This document shows, piece after piece, positions 1 to 8,552 of a stretch of 64,000 bases of DNA; position 1 is the first letter of the stretch; each line of letters begins with the position of its first letter. The position numbers and the translations under genes are program-made. A model generated the notes under the pieces. That model did not search any database. It saw only the letters and a program-made list of their open reading frames with translations, and was not told where the DNA came from. Source of the stretch: Gammaproteobacteria bacterium (GTDB lineage: Bacteria; Pseudomonadota; Gammaproteobacteria; Steroidobacterales; Woeseiaceae). The stretch spans positions 1 to 64,000 of the forward strand of contig JAOTYE010000015.1 of the NCBI GenBank assembly GCA_029862045.1, given 5' to 3'.

Positions 1-27
1 ATCAACACCAACGTAGCTAAGCTTCAT
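1..27 (-). CDS. 5' end of an unidentified gene leaving the window
   Basis: An ATG on the minus strand opens nine codons (MKLSYVGVD) that run off the left edge. A strong Shine-Dalgarno (AAGGAG, + positions 35-40) lies 7 bases upstream, which is the main support. Nine residues do not identify a family. It is separated from the oxidoreductase operon behind it by about 240 bp, so it may be a distal operon member or an independent unit. Confidence 0.5.
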
Positions 28-269
28 GAGTGGACTCCTTCTCTCATTGCGACTCGAGCCGAATCTCAAGTCTGGGCACAGTGATGCCGAAAAAGAGAGC
101 AGGAGTCCATCCCATTGCTTCTGGCCGTTAGCTGCCCTTCGATTTTCCAGATATTGAGCTGATCGAATGACCGCTTTGAATGAAAGCGGTCATTCAAATG
201 TCTATTCCTGTAGCGTTGAATCGAGAAGCCGCTTCAGGCGCACCATGAGATAGCCATGTGCAGCTGACG
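28..269. other. Intergenic region downstream of porB
   Basis: No convincing gene. It holds the Shine-Dalgarno of the left-edge gene and a perfect 13-bp hairpin at 165-195. No T-tract follows the hairpin on the minus strand, so it is not a standard terminator for porB. Confidence 0.5.
165..195. repeat. Perfect 13-bp inverted repeat with 5-nt loop
   Basis: GAATGACCGCTTT (165-177) and AAAGCGGTCATTC (183-195) are exact reverse complements around GAATG. A second overlapping hairpin can form from TTTGAATGA (175-183) and TCATTCAAA (191-199), so the element can fold two ways. It resembles short dispersed hairpin repeats of gammaproteobacterial intergenic regions; that is recollection, not a search result. 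Confidence 0.75.
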
Positions 270-1196
270 CTATCTGTCCGCCGGGTATTGCTTTGCAAGT
301 GCGTGCAGGCGTTGCATGCGGTCCGAGCAGGCACGGCGTGCTGCATTCAGGTCGATCTCCTCATCCTCGAACCGGCGTTGCCGATGGAAGTATTCCGCCG
401 GATCGGACCCGTCAGGCTCAACATTGATCTTGTAGGAGGCGCCGTCGTAAACCTCGTAGAGCGGGAACAAACCGCTCGCCACCGCCAGACGAACCAGTTC
501 GACGGAGTCACCCGGGTCTGATTTCCAGCCGGTTGGGCAGGGCGAGTGCAGCAACAGAAAGCGCATTCCCGTAGTGGAAAGCGCGGTTGATATCTTGTTA
601 GCGAAGTCGTCCGGATGAGCGATAGACAGGGTCGCCGCATAGGGAATCCGATGGGCAGCCATGATCGACATGATGTCTTTCTTGTCTTCGATTTTGCCCC
701 GCGGCGTGGTCGACGTTCGAGCACCGGCAGGTGTTGCCGAAGAGCGTTGTCCGCCAGTGTTGCCGTAAATCTCGTTGTCGTAACAGATGTAAATGATGTT
801 CTCGTTGCGCTCTGCAGCCGCCGACAGCGTCGCAAGGCCGATGTCATAAGTGCCACCGTCGCCCGCCCAACAAATGACCTGGCCCGGTTCGGCGTTGAGG
901 TCACGAATAGTCGCTACGCCCGACGCAACGGCCGACGACGATGCGAACGTGGTCGCAATTGTCGGCACGCCGTAGCTCGTCGTCGGAAATGCGCCCGCCG
1001 TCACGATACCGCAGCAGGCAGGGATTACGAGCGTACAGGTGTCGCCGGCATCGGCGAGCGCGCGACCCAACATGGTCAGGCCAACGCTCATCCCGCAGCC
1101 GCCGCAATTGGTGTTACCGGGACGGAGCAGACACTCCTCGGAGCACGGAATCGTCGGACGATTCTGAAGGCGGCCAGGCACCGCGGTCGCAGTCAT
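270..1196 (-). CDS. porB: Pyruvate-type 2-oxoacid:ferredoxin oxidoreductase, beta subunit
   Basis: 308 aa. TPP-binding beta subunit that decarboxylates a 2-oxoacid, forming (or, in reverse, using) an acyl-CoA and reduced acceptor. Visible are the early cysteines C31/C34 (NCGGCGM) and C61/C62 expected to bind a [4Fe-4S] cluster, the TPP/Mg motif GDGGTYDIG, and the family block NTGGQRSSATPAGA. The C-terminal part (GWKSDPGDSVELVRLA, GLFPLYEV) is typical of pyruvate enzymes. The start is the ATG that overlaps the porA stop as ATGA and follows GGAAGGGAG; a longer in-frame extension runs inside porA and is rejected. Pyruvate is the likeliest substrate, but phenylglyoxylate or another aryl/alkyl 2-oxoacid is possible given the flavoprotein partner. 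Confidence 0.88.
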   Translation of the reverse strand: MTATAVPGRLQNRPTIPCSEECLLRPGNTNCGGCGMSVGLTMLGRALADAGDTCTLVIPACCGIVTAGAFPTTSYGVPTIATTFASSSAVASGVATIRDLNAEPGQVICWAGDGGTYDIGLATLSAAAERNENIIYICYDNEIYGNTGGQRSSATPAGARTSTTPRGKIEDKKDIMSIMAAHRIPYAATLSIAHPDDFANKISTALSTTGMRFLLLHSPCPTGWKSDPGDSVELVRLAVASGLFPLYEVYDGASYKINVEPDGSDPAEYFHRQRRFEDEEIDLNAARRACSDRMQRLHALAKQYPADR

Positions 1197-2386
1197 TGCA
1201 AGGTCTCCCTTCCGGTCTCGATGCCCATCCATACCGGATCGCCGGCCTCGGCCCGCGCTGTGAGGTCGGCCAGAATCTCGTCGATTACGGCCGGTGTGAC
1301 GTCGCCGCCGCACAATCCCGTTAGGTAGTTCTGAATTAGTACGTCGTCGCGATGACCCTGAAAGGCGGCGCGGGTGTCCTGCCAGAATATGCCGCCGGCG
1401 CCGGCCGCGTAGTTGCGGTCCAGCACCGCCACGCGTGTCGCGGACTGGCAAGCCTCGCGCAATGCCACGTCGGGAAACGGCCGGAACATTTTCAGTTTCA
1501 CGAGGCCGATTTTCTCGCCCGCCTCGCGTCGCCGCCGCACGACTTCGCGCGCCGTCGTCGCCATCGTGCCGCTCGCGACGATGACCAGGTCGGCGTCGTC
1601 GGTGCCAAACCTCTGGATCACATCGCCGGGATCGCGGCCGAAGATGTCTGTGAAACTCTCCCGGCATTCCTGGTAGACATCGGGTACGCGCTTCATTGCC
1701 TCGTCGATCTCCAGGCGCATCGACAGGCCTTCATGCGGCCAGGCGAGTCCGCCGAGCGTGCGCGCCTCGTCATAGTGCATGCGATGCGGCAGGTCGAGGT
1801 CCGGCAGGAAGCGATCGACGTCGGTCTGTTCCGGGAGCGCGGTCTCGGTCTGCGTATGCGAAACGATGAACGCGTCCATACACGTCAACACCGGCAACAG
1901 AATGCGCTGATCCTCCGCCAGCCGAAAGGCGAGCAGTGTGGTATCCAGCACCTCCTGATTGTCCTCACAATAAAACTGCAGCCAGGCAAAGTCCCTGAGC
2001 ATCAGCGTGTCACCCTGATCCGCCCAGATATTCCATGGCGGGCCCAGGGTACGATTGACCGCGACCATCACGATCGGCAGCCGGTAATAACCAGCCACCA
2101 TGAAGTTCTCCGCCATGTAGGCCAGGCCATTCGCCGAGCTTGCGGTGAAGGCTCGCGCGCCGCTCATGGATGCACCCATGGACACGGCTATCGCGCTGTG
2201 TTCGCTTTCCACCGGCACGACTCGCCCCTTGCTGAACGGGAACTTGGCCACGTACTCCACGATCTCGGTCTGCGGCGTGATCGGGTAGATTCCACACGCG
2301 ACGCCCCGGGCCGTTCGATTGGCCTCGCCCGCGACGCTCAAAGCGTAGCCGGCGGCATGGTTTCCAGTTATGACCTGTACAGGCAT
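1193..2386 (-). CDS. porA: Pyruvate-type 2-oxoacid:ferredoxin oxidoreductase, alpha subunit
   Basis: 397 aa. Carries the pyrimidine-binding domain (YPITPQTEIVEYV near residue 34; VESEHSAIAVSMGA; GARAFTASSANGL) and a transketolase-C-like domain II towards the C-terminus. It pairs with PorB to form the active site. It starts 18 bp after the stop of the upstream fusion gene and overlaps porB by 4 bp, so the three genes form one translationally coupled operon (fusion-porA-porB). The size matches separate-subunit alpha chains rather than the single-chain bacterial enzyme. The substrate is not determined by sequence alone. Confidence 0.88.
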   Translation of the reverse strand: MPVQVITGNHAAGYALSVAGEANRTARGVACGIYPITPQTEIVEYVAKFPFSKGRVVPVESEHSAIAVSMGASMSGARAFTASSANGLAYMAENFMVAGYYRLPIVMVAVNRTLGPPWNIWADQGDTLMLRDFAWLQFYCEDNQEVLDTTLLAFRLAEDQRILLPVLTCMDAFIVSHTQTETALPEQTDVDRFLPDLDLPHRMHYDEARTLGGLAWPHEGLSMRLEIDEAMKRVPDVYQECRESFTDIFGRDPGDVIQRFGTDDADLVIVASGTMATTAREVVRRRREAGEKIGLVKLKMFRPFPDVALREACQSATRVAVLDRNYAAGAGGIFWQDTRAAFQGHRDDVLIQNYLTGLCGGDVTPAVIDEILADLTARAEAGDPVWMGIETGRETLQ

Positions 2387-2404
2387 GGTTGCTCTGACTC
2401 CCGG

Positions 2405-4651
2405 CTATAGATGACTCATGAAAATGACGCTGCGCGGGCACTCTGTCACGCATACGCCGCAACCCTTGCAATACGCATAGTCGAATTCGAGATGGTGACC
2501 CACTCGTTTCAATACGCCTTCCGGACAATACGTGCAGCAAAGGTCACACTCGTTGCAGACACCGCAGGACAGACAGCGAGCAGCCTCGCTTGCGTCTTCG
2601 AGACCCATGTGCACTTCGTCGAAAGTCGAGCGTCGCGCAGCCATGCTGAGTGAATCGCCTTCGGCTGTGGGTTGACGCTCGAACAGATGCAACTTCAATG
2701 CATCGGCACGGATGACCTCGTCACTCCAGACATCGACGTCGCGCAGCGCGTCGGCATGCTCGGAGATACGCACTTGCGCTCCGCTCAGCACGTTGTGAAT
2801 GTGCACGGCCGCGCGCCGGCCACTGCCAATCGCACCGGCCACGGTCCCGTCGCGCGTGGCGAGATCACCGATAGCGAACAATGGTGTCTCCAGCAGGCCG
2901 AGGAGCTGAGAGTTCTCTCTGACCTCTGTGCCGTCCGGAAACACCGACACGTCCGGCGACTGGCCGAGTGCGAGGATGACCCGGTTGCAGGCCAGTTCGA
3001 AATCCGAGCCTGGAATTTCTATCGGTGCACGACGTCCCGACTCGTCCGGCTCGCCGAGTTCCATGCGTCGGCAGGTCAGTCGATAGCGTCGCCGGACGCC
3101 GTCGCCCGGCGCTTCGTGCAAAGCAACGGGTTGGGTGAGCATTTCGATGCAGACGCCTTCCTCTGCTGCCTCGTGGATTTCTTCGCGGATGGCGGGCATC
3201 TCCTGACGGCTGCGCCGGTACACCACGCGTACGCTCCTGGCACCCAGGCGCAACGCCGAGCGGGCAGAATCCATCGCCGTGTTACCGCCACCGATTACGA
3301 CAACGGCCTCGCCATCCACCCGCGCATCTCCCCGATGCACATGATCGAGAAAATCGATGCCCTGGACCACGGCCTCGGTGCCGTCCATGCCCAGTTGCAG
3401 ATCGCGCTGTTCCTGGAGCCCGGTGGCAACAAGCACCGCATCGTGATCACGCGCCAACTCAAGCAGTGCTTGTCGATCAATTTGGTGGTCTGTCTCAACG
3501 GCTACACCTAGACCGAGTATGCGGTCAATCTCACGTGCAACCACGTCCTCGGGCAGTCGAAATTCGGGAATCCCGGATCGGAGCAGTCCGCCGACTTCGG
3601 GTCCGGACTCGACCACTTTGACGCGGTAGCCGAAGCGCGCGAGATGATAAGCGGCCGTCAGGCCGGCGGGTCCCGAGCCGACGATCGCGATTCGTTCGTC
3701 GCGTTCCGCGAGCGGTTCAGTAGTCACCTGGCCATGATCGCCGGCATAGCGCTCCATCTGGCGCACATTGACCGCGCCGTCGACCTCGATGCGGTTACAG
3801 GCCTCCATGCAAGGGGCGGGGCAGGCTCGGCCGCAGATCGACGGGAACGGAGTAGTGCGCAACAGGATCTCCAGCGCTTCGTCGGGTTCGTCGTGAGCCA
3901 GAGCGTTGAGGAATCCCTGCACGTTGTTTCCTGCCGGGCAGATGTGATTGCAGGGTGGAATCATCTGCCGGCGTTGTGGTTGCTCGGTGGCCCATTGGCC
4001 CGTTTTGAGCGCCGGCAGCGACGCGCCGGCACCTTCGAGGATGCTGGGCCCACGTCGTTCGTCCGCCGGTGCCGCTAATCCTCCAGGAGGGCCGACGTCG
4101 TGCGGCGATTCAAGGAGCCGCAGCTCCTCGTAGGCACGGGTAGCGGCAGTCAGGTTCGGACCTTTGAAGCCCAGATGCTCGAGCGCAGCGCACACCTCAT
4201 GGAGCGGAAATGCGAGCATCCGGCCCACCGCCCCGGCGAGCGCAGTATTGACGATAGGTACGCTACGCGTACCCAGGTTGTTGTCGCGGGCAATAGCGGT
4301 CGCATCCACCGTTGCGAGACGGTTACGGGCAAACTGGCTGGCAAATTCCTCTGGCGGCTGCGGCGAGTTGATCAGGAGCCAGCCGCCGGCTTTCAGCCCT
4401 GCTACGATCGCTGCTCCGACCAGGGTCGGATCCAGCACGATAACGTGGTCCGGCTCGTAGATCAGATTGCGATTGCTGATGGGTTCTTCGGAGTAGCGGC
4501 AGAATGCCTGGATTGGCGCGCCTGAGCGCTCGGCCGCATACAGGCCGAACGCCTGTACCGACAGACCTTGCAGAAATCGCGATGTGGCGATCAGCTTCGC
4601 CAGGGTCACACCACCCTGGCCGCCACGGCCATGTATTCGGATCTCAATCAT
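2405..4651 (-). CDS. Fusion: OFOR gamma subunit + GltD-like FAD/NAD(P)H oxidoreductase + ferredoxin
   Basis: 748 aa with three modules. Residues 1-182 are a PorG-type gamma subunit (IHGRGGQGGVTLAKL). After a linker, residues 228-620 match the NADPH-dependent glutamate synthase small-subunit family: Fe-S cysteines C234, C238, C273, C277, C281 and C285, an FAD dinucleotide site (IVGSGPAGLTAAYHLA, from 323), an NAD(P)H site (VVIGGGNTAMDSA, from 451) and the closing FAD motif LFAIGDLAT. Residues 690-748 are a ferredoxin with two clusters (C693-C709 and C728-C738). The arrangement suggests that electrons from the 2-oxoacid pass through the ferredoxin clusters and FAD to NAD(P)+, or in reverse. Phenylglyoxylate:NAD+ oxidoreductase uses comparable parts as separate subunits. 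No frameshift is visible, so this looks like a true fusion. Confidence 0.88.
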   Translation of the reverse strand: MIEIRIHGRGGQGGVTLAKLIATSRFLQGLSVQAFGLYAAERSGAPIQAFCRYSEEPISNRNLIYEPDHVIVLDPTLVGAAIVAGLKAGGWLLINSPQPPEEFASQFARNRLATVDATAIARDNNLGTRSVPIVNTALAGAVGRMLAFPLHEVCAALEHLGFKGPNLTAATRAYEELRLLESPHDVGPPGGLAAPADERRGPSILEGAGASLPALKTGQWATEQPQRRQMIPPCNHICPAGNNVQGFLNALAHDEPDEALEILLRTTPFPSICGRACPAPCMEACNRIEVDGAVNVRQMERYAGDHGQVTTEPLAERDERIAIVGSGPAGLTAAYHLARFGYRVKVVESGPEVGGLLRSGIPEFRLPEDVVAREIDRILGLGVAVETDHQIDRQALLELARDHDAVLVATGLQEQRDLQLGMDGTEAVVQGIDFLDHVHRGDARVDGEAVVVIGGGNTAMDSARSALRLGARSVRVVYRRSRQEMPAIREEIHEAAEEGVCIEMLTQPVALHEAPGDGVRRRYRLTCRRMELGEPDESGRRAPIEIPGSDFELACNRVILALGQSPDVSVFPDGTEVRENSQLLGLLETPLFAIGDLATRDGTVAGAIGSGRRAAVHIHNVLSGAQVRISEHADALRDVDVWSDEVIRADALKLHLFERQPTAEGDSLSMAARRSTFDEVHMGLEDASEAARCLSCGVCNECDLCCTYCPEGVLKRVGHHLEFDYAYCKGCGVCVTECPRSVIFMSHL

Positions 4652-4786
4652 TGCACCGTTCCGCGGGCGACTTTCTCACCGCGGTTACTCCAATGAATGC
4701 TCGCACAAGGAGTGCTTAATCAGCTCTGAATATACAGTTTCCCGGCGGTTACCCGAATAAGTAGATTCCGTCCGGAGCCGGTGATG

Positions 4787-4816
4787 AAAAGGGCGCCCTG
4801 ACTGATGGCCGGGCGC
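4787..4816 (-). terminator. Possible intrinsic terminator of ygfZ
   Basis: GCGCCC (4793-4798) and GGGCGC (4811-4816) can pair around a 12-nt loop. Read on the minus strand the stem is followed by CCTTTTC, a short T-run. It sits just after the ygfZ stop. The stem is short and the loop long, so support is moderate. Confidence 0.4.
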
Positions 4817-4828
4817 GCGTTCATCCAG

Positions 4829-5566
4829 TTAGTGTAAATACGGCAACGGCACGTGTTGCAGCGCGACGCCATTGACCGTCAAACCCGCTGCGGCTTTGTC
4901 GATCGGGACAATGGCGAGAATGTCGTCGCCGATCGCATTAAGCACTTCACCGACATCGCGTTCGCCAGCCGAGACTTTGTCACCTGGTGCGACGGGGCTG
5001 GCGCTTTCAAATCGGTGCAAGCGGCGCTTCGTCGCACCCCGAAAATGGGTGCGGGATACGATCTCCTGTCCCGGGTAGCAGCCCTTGTCGACGCTGACCG
5101 CATCGAGCAGATCGAGGTTCAGCATGTGCGGCGTGAATTGCTCGGATTGAGGCTGCAGAATCTCCGGAATACCGGCGCACAGATTGTCGAGCCGCCATTC
5201 GTCATACGTGCTTTTCATATCGAGCTGCTCTGCCGTCGCCACTTCGATCGCAAACCCGACCTTGGCCCGAAAGCGAAACATCGTCAGCCGCTTCACGACC
5301 TCGTCGGCCAGCTCAGTTGGCAATGTCAGCGAAAGGCCTCCTTCAATGCCGGTTACTCGAAACAGGCAAATCACCCGGCCTTTCGGGTTGCACCAAGCTG
5401 AAAGGATCGGTTCAGTTGATCCTACGCGATCTTGTTGATCAGGGTGACGGCGGGAAAGTTGGGTATTGCCGCCGAACCGGCTTAGGTCAGCCGCCAGTTG
5501 CGCCTGTAGAAAGTCGAACGCATCGTCGCCGATGACGTTGATCGTTGAGTACGGTAGGTCTGACAT
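4829..5566 (-). CDS. ygfZ: Folate-binding Fe-S cluster maintenance protein YgfZ
   Basis: 245 aa, GcvT-like fold. The diagnostic motif KGCYPGQEIVSR is present at about residue 160, including the conserved cysteine required for YgfZ function in E. coli, followed by TKRRLHRF. The family supports repair or assembly of [4Fe-4S] proteins using tetrahydrofolate. It is shorter than E. coli YgfZ, and has an unusual polar stretch (about residues 33-50, GNTQLSRRHPDQQDRVG) near the N-terminus. It diverges from the sdh operon across a 78-bp gap, a sensible location since SdhB is an iron-sulfur protein. The start ATG is the first in frame. Confidence 0.87.
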   Translation of the reverse strand: MSDLPYSTINVIGDDAFDFLQAQLAADLSRFGGNTQLSRRHPDQQDRVGSTEPILSAWCNPKGRVICLFRVTGIEGGLSLTLPTELADEVVKRLTMFRFRAKVGFAIEVATAEQLDMKSTYDEWRLDNLCAGIPEILQPQSEQFTPHMLNLDLLDAVSVDKGCYPGQEIVSRTHFRGATKRRLHRFESASPVAPGDKVSAGERDVGEVLNAIGDDILAIVPIDKAAAGLTVNGVALQHVPLPYLH

Positions 5567-5644
5567 CTTGTTGGAATTCTATCCTGTTACGCTCAGGTAC
5601 ATGTCGCTCATGCAGGTCCATGCCGTGTCTGGCATACTGCCGCC

Positions 5645-5830
5645 ATGCCAACAGACGACGCAGACAATAAGGCCGCTTCGGGCGATACCAGGCCGGTGAC
5701 GGCGACGCGTGACGCCGACACTAACAAGCAGGAAAACGCCGCGCCACCAACGGAGATTGGTGGTCGAAAGGGCCCGGATCCGACGCGCTACGGCGATTGG
5801 GAGAAAGCCGGTCGTTGCATCGATTTCTAG
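5645..5830 (+). CDS. DUF1674 / SDHAF4-type succinate dehydrogenase assembly factor
   Basis: 61 aa. The C-terminal half carries the family signature GGRKGPDPTRYGDWEKAGRC followed by IDF at the end, as in mitochondrial and alphaproteobacterial SDHAF4 proteins, which chaperone flavinylated SdhA before it joins SdhB. The N-terminal half is polar and low in complexity. It lies 29 bp upstream of sdhC and reads in the same direction, so it is the first gene of the sdh operon. This context supports the function well. The ATG at 5645 is the only in-frame start. Confidence 0.85.
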   Translation: MPTDDADNKAASGDTRPVTATRDADTNKQENAAPPTEIGGRKGPDPTRYGDWEKAGRCIDF

Positions 5831-5859
5831 GTATATAAGTATTGAAATAACAAAAACTT

Positions 5860-6237
5860 ATGAGCAATACTGAAAGACCTTTATCACCTCATTTATCGAT
5901 CTATCGCTGGCCGATTACGATGACATTGTCGATCCTGCACCGGGCGACCGGTGTGGCGATGTCGATTGGCTTGATCGTATTGGCGGCGTGGCTCGCGAAT
6001 GCGGCAGCGGGACCTGAGGCATACGATCGGTTTGCGGCAATGATGGCGACGCCGATCGGACGCGTCGTGTTGATCGGCTGGAGCTTCTCGTTCTCTTACC
6101 ACCTGGCAAACGGCATTCGTCATCTCGTCTGGGACACCGGACGTGGATTTGAGAAGCGTCAGGCAAATGCCTCCGCCTGGTTCGTATTGATCGTGGCGAT
6201 TGTCGTGACAGGCGCATTCTGGATGGTCCTGGCATGA
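5860..6237 (+). CDS. sdhC: Succinate dehydrogenase cytochrome b556 subunit
   Basis: 125 aa, three predicted membrane helices. N-terminal RPLSPHLSIYRW and the conserved SILHRATG quinone-site segment are present. The motif YHLANGIRHLVWD (H81, H88) contains the candidate axial heme b ligand. It anchors the SdhAB catalytic dimer to the inner membrane and helps to reduce ubiquinone. The ATG follows an AT-rich 29-bp spacer after the SDHAF4 gene. The 3' end overlaps sdhD by 4 bp (ATGA). Confidence 0.93.
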   Translation: MSNTERPLSPHLSIYRWPITMTLSILHRATGVAMSIGLIVLAAWLANAAAGPEAYDRFAAMMATPIGRVVLIGWSFSFSYHLANGIRHLVWDTGRGFEKRQANASAWFVLIVAIVVTGAFWMVLA

Positions 6238-6614
6238 GCCTCCGGGCGCCGCTCGGTCGGGTACTCGGCCTTGGGACTGCGAAGGATGGCACGGACCACT
6301 GGTGGGGGCAGCGCATATCGGCCGTAGCTCTGGTATTGCTCGGACTGTGGTTTGCGGTATCGCTGGTCGTTCTTCCCAGCCTGGAACATCACATTGCAGT
6401 TGAGTTTATCGGTACACCGCTTAACAGTGTGCTGCTGTCGTTGCTGTGCGTGACGACGGCTTATCATTCCTATCTGGGTGTGCAGGTCGTTGTCGAAGAT
6501 TACGTACACGCTGCGGGACTCAGGATCACGTCCCTGATCCTGTCGCGCTTTGCCCATGTGTTCGTGGCAGTCGTGTCGGTATATGCCATTTTGAAGATCG
6601 GTCTGGCCGCATGA
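6234..6614 (+). CDS. sdhD: Succinate dehydrogenase membrane anchor subunit
   Basis: 126 aa, three predicted helices. [12 protein letters not shown] near residue 23 and [16 protein letters not shown] near residue 77 match the SdhD family; the histidine of YHSYLG is the candidate second heme ligand and the DY following it is part of the quinone site. It overlaps sdhC and sdhA by 4 bp each, which indicates tight translational coupling. Confidence 0.92.
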   Translation: MSLRAPLGRVLGLGTAKDGTDHWWGQRISAVALVLLGLWFAVSLVVLPSLEHHIAVEFIGTPLNSVLLSLLCVTTAYHSYLGVQVVVEDYVHAAGLRITSLILSRFAHVFVAVVSVYAILKIGLAA

Positions 6615-8395
6615 GCGACTACGAATTCATCGATCACAGCTACGACGTCGTGGTTATCGGTGCCGGTGGCGCCGGTCTCCGCGCCACGTTTGGCCTGGCG
6701 CAGGCCGGTTTCAAAACGGCCTGCGTAAGCAAAGTATTCCCGACTCGTAGTCATACGGTCGCGGCGCAGGGTGGCATCAGTGCCGCACTGGGCAACATGG
6801 GCGAGGACGACTGGCGCTGGCACATGTACGACACAGTCAAGGGCTCCGACTGGCTCGGCGACCAGGACGCGATCGAGTATATGTGCAAGGAAGCGCCCGA
6901 CGCTGTTATCGAACTCGAGCATTATGGCGTGCCGTTTTCGCGTACTGAAGAGGGCAAGATTTATCAGCGCCCCTTCGGCGGCATGACCACTCGGTTCGGC
7001 AAGGGTACGGCGCAACGAACCTGCGCGGCGGCCGATCGAACCGGACATGCGATGTTGCACACTTTGTACCAGCAGTCGCTGAAACACGATGCCGAGTTCT
7101 ATATCGAATACTTCGCGGTGGACCTGATCATGGAGGATGGCGCCTGCCGCGGCATTGTCGCGGTCGACCTCGCTACCGGGCGCTTGCATCGTTTCCGCTC
7201 GCAGCAGGTCATTCTCGCCACGGGCGGCTACGGCCGGGCCTATTTCTCCTGCACGTCGGCGCATACGTGTACAGGCGATGGCAGCGCTATGGTGCTGCGC
7301 GCCGGATTGCCGGTACAGGACATGGAGTTCGTGCAGTTCCACCCGACCGGTATCTATGGTGCGGGAATGCTGATTACCGAAGGCGTACGTGGCGAGGGCG
7401 GCTACCTGACGAACTCGGATGGCGAGCGTTTTATGGAACGCTATGCGCCCAATGCGAAGGACCTCGCGTCACGTGATGTCGTTAGCCGGTCAATGACCGT
7501 TGAGATTCGTGAAGGCCGTGGAGTCGGTGGCGAACAGGATCACATTCACCTGCATCTCGAACACCTGGGTCCGGATGTCATTGAAGAACGCCTGCCAGGC
7601 ATTGCCGAGTCGGCGAGGATCTTTGCCGGTGTCGATGTTACGAAGGAACCCATTCCGGTATTGCCAACTGTGCACTACAACATGGGCGGCGTGCCGGCGA
7701 ACTTCAACGGCCAGGTCATCACGAGCAAGGACGGTGATCCCGAGTCAGTCGTACCGGGCCTGATGGCCGTTGGCGAAGCCGCATGCGTATCAGTGCACGG
7801 TGCCAACAGACTTGGCTCGAATTCCTTGCTCGATCTGGTGGTCTTTGGCCGCGCAGCAGCACATTTCTGTGCTGCAACGATGACACCGGGCGCACGGCAT
7901 AAGGCGCTCGCGGCTGAGGCAGGACAGGACAGCGTTGAACGCATTGACAGGCTGCGCAATGCGAATGGCAGTCGACCGACGGCCGAGATTCGACTCGAAA
8001 TGCAGAAGATCATGCAGAGTCACGCTGCGGTCTTCCGCACAGGCGAGACTCTTCAGGAGGGCGCCGATCTCCTCAAGAAAACATTTGCGACCTTAAGCGA
8101 CATCAAAGTCACGGATCGGTCGCTGATCTGGAACACTGATCTCGTTGAGACGATGGAACTCGAGAATCTGATGCTCAATGCAACCGCAACGATACAATCA
8201 GCTGCGAACCGTCTCGAGAGCCGCGGCGCACACGCTCGCGAAGACTACGCAGAACGCGACGATGAGAACTGGATGAAGCATACGCTGGCCTGGGTAGACG
8301 ATAACGGTCAGGTCGAATTCAGGTACAGGCCGGTTCATCAGGAAACGCTGACGGACGAGGTCGACCCGATCCCGCCGAAGACTCGGGTTTACTAG
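6611..8395 (+). CDS. sdhA: Succinate dehydrogenase flavoprotein subunit
   Basis: 594 aa. FAD dinucleotide fold [13 protein letters not shown] (residues 13-25), [10 protein letters not shown] with H48 as the expected covalent FAD site, and the catalytic-domain block [18 protein letters not shown] are all present. It oxidises succinate to fumarate in the TCA cycle and respiratory chain. The start is the ATG overlapping the sdhD stop; a longer upstream reading frame lies inside sdhD and is not used. It is followed by an unusual 49-bp tandem repeat before sdhB. Confidence 0.95.
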   Translation: MSDYEFIDHSYDVVVIGAGGAGLRATFGLAQAGFKTACVSKVFPTRSHTVAAQGGISAALGNMGEDDWRWHMYDTVKGSDWLGDQDAIEYMCKEAPDAVIELEHYGVPFSRTEEGKIYQRPFGGMTTRFGKGTAQRTCAAADRTGHAMLHTLYQQSLKHDAEFYIEYFAVDLIMEDGACRGIVAVDLATGRLHRFRSQQVILATGGYGRAYFSCTSAHTCTGDGSAMVLRAGLPVQDMEFVQFHPTGIYGAGMLITEGVRGEGGYLTNSDGERFMERYAPNAKDLASRDVVSRSMTVEIREGRGVGGEQDHIHLHLEHLGPDVIEERLPGIAESARIFAGVDVTKEPIPVLPTVHYNMGGVPANFNGQVITSKDGDPESVVPGLMAVGEAACVSVHGANRLGSNSLLDLVVFGRAAAHFCAATMTPGARHKALAAEAGQDSVERIDRLRNANGSRPTAEIRLEMQKIMQSHAAVFRTGETLQEGADLLKKTFATLSDIKVTDRSLIWNTDLVETMELENLMLNATATIQSAANRLESRGAHAREDYAERDDENWMKHTLAWVDDNGQVEFRYRPVHQETLTDEVDPIPPKTRVY

Positions 8396-8401
8396 GTTAG
8401 T

Positions 8402-8548
8402 GGTCGCAATGAACCAATTCCACCCCAGGTTTGGATCTGCTAGAGGTACCTGTCGCAGTGAATCAATTCCACCGCAAGTCAGAGTCTGTTAGGGGTACCT
8501 GTCGCAATGAATCAATTCCACCGCAAGTCAGAGTCTGCTAGGGGTACG
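8402..8548 (+). repeat. Three tandem 49-bp repeats between sdhA and sdhB
   Basis: Units are 8402-8450, 8451-8499 and 8500-8548. Units 2 and 3 differ at 3 of 49 positions; unit 1 differs from unit 2 at about 11. Each unit carries an SD-like run (AGAGG or AGGGG) followed by GTACC/GTACG, and a potential start codon (ATG, GTG, ATG) in the context TGAATCAATTCCACCGCAAG. The last AGGGG (8540-8544) is placed to serve as the sdhB ribosome-binding site. The unit also resembles the sdhB 5' end (TGAATTCAGACTTCCACCG), which suggests degenerate duplication of that start region. Confidence 0.85.
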
Positions 8549-8552
8549 TGAG

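Noticed and set aside
165-195. Hairpin as the terminator of the por operon
   Set aside because: It is about 75 bp beyond the porB stop and no T-run follows on the minus strand.
615-1328. Long plus-strand open frames opposite porB and porA (615-1328, 1352-2410)
   Set aside because: They mirror the codon structure of well-supported minus-strand genes, encode arginine-rich sequence without domains and have no ribosome-binding sites.
6500-7342. 280-codon minus-strand frame opposite sdhD/sdhA
   Set aside because: Shadow of sdhA; no motifs, and sdhA is intact on the other strand.
8402-8548. 49-bp repeats as a CRISPR array
   Set aside because: The whole unit repeats without unique spacers, only three copies are present, and no cas genes are nearby.
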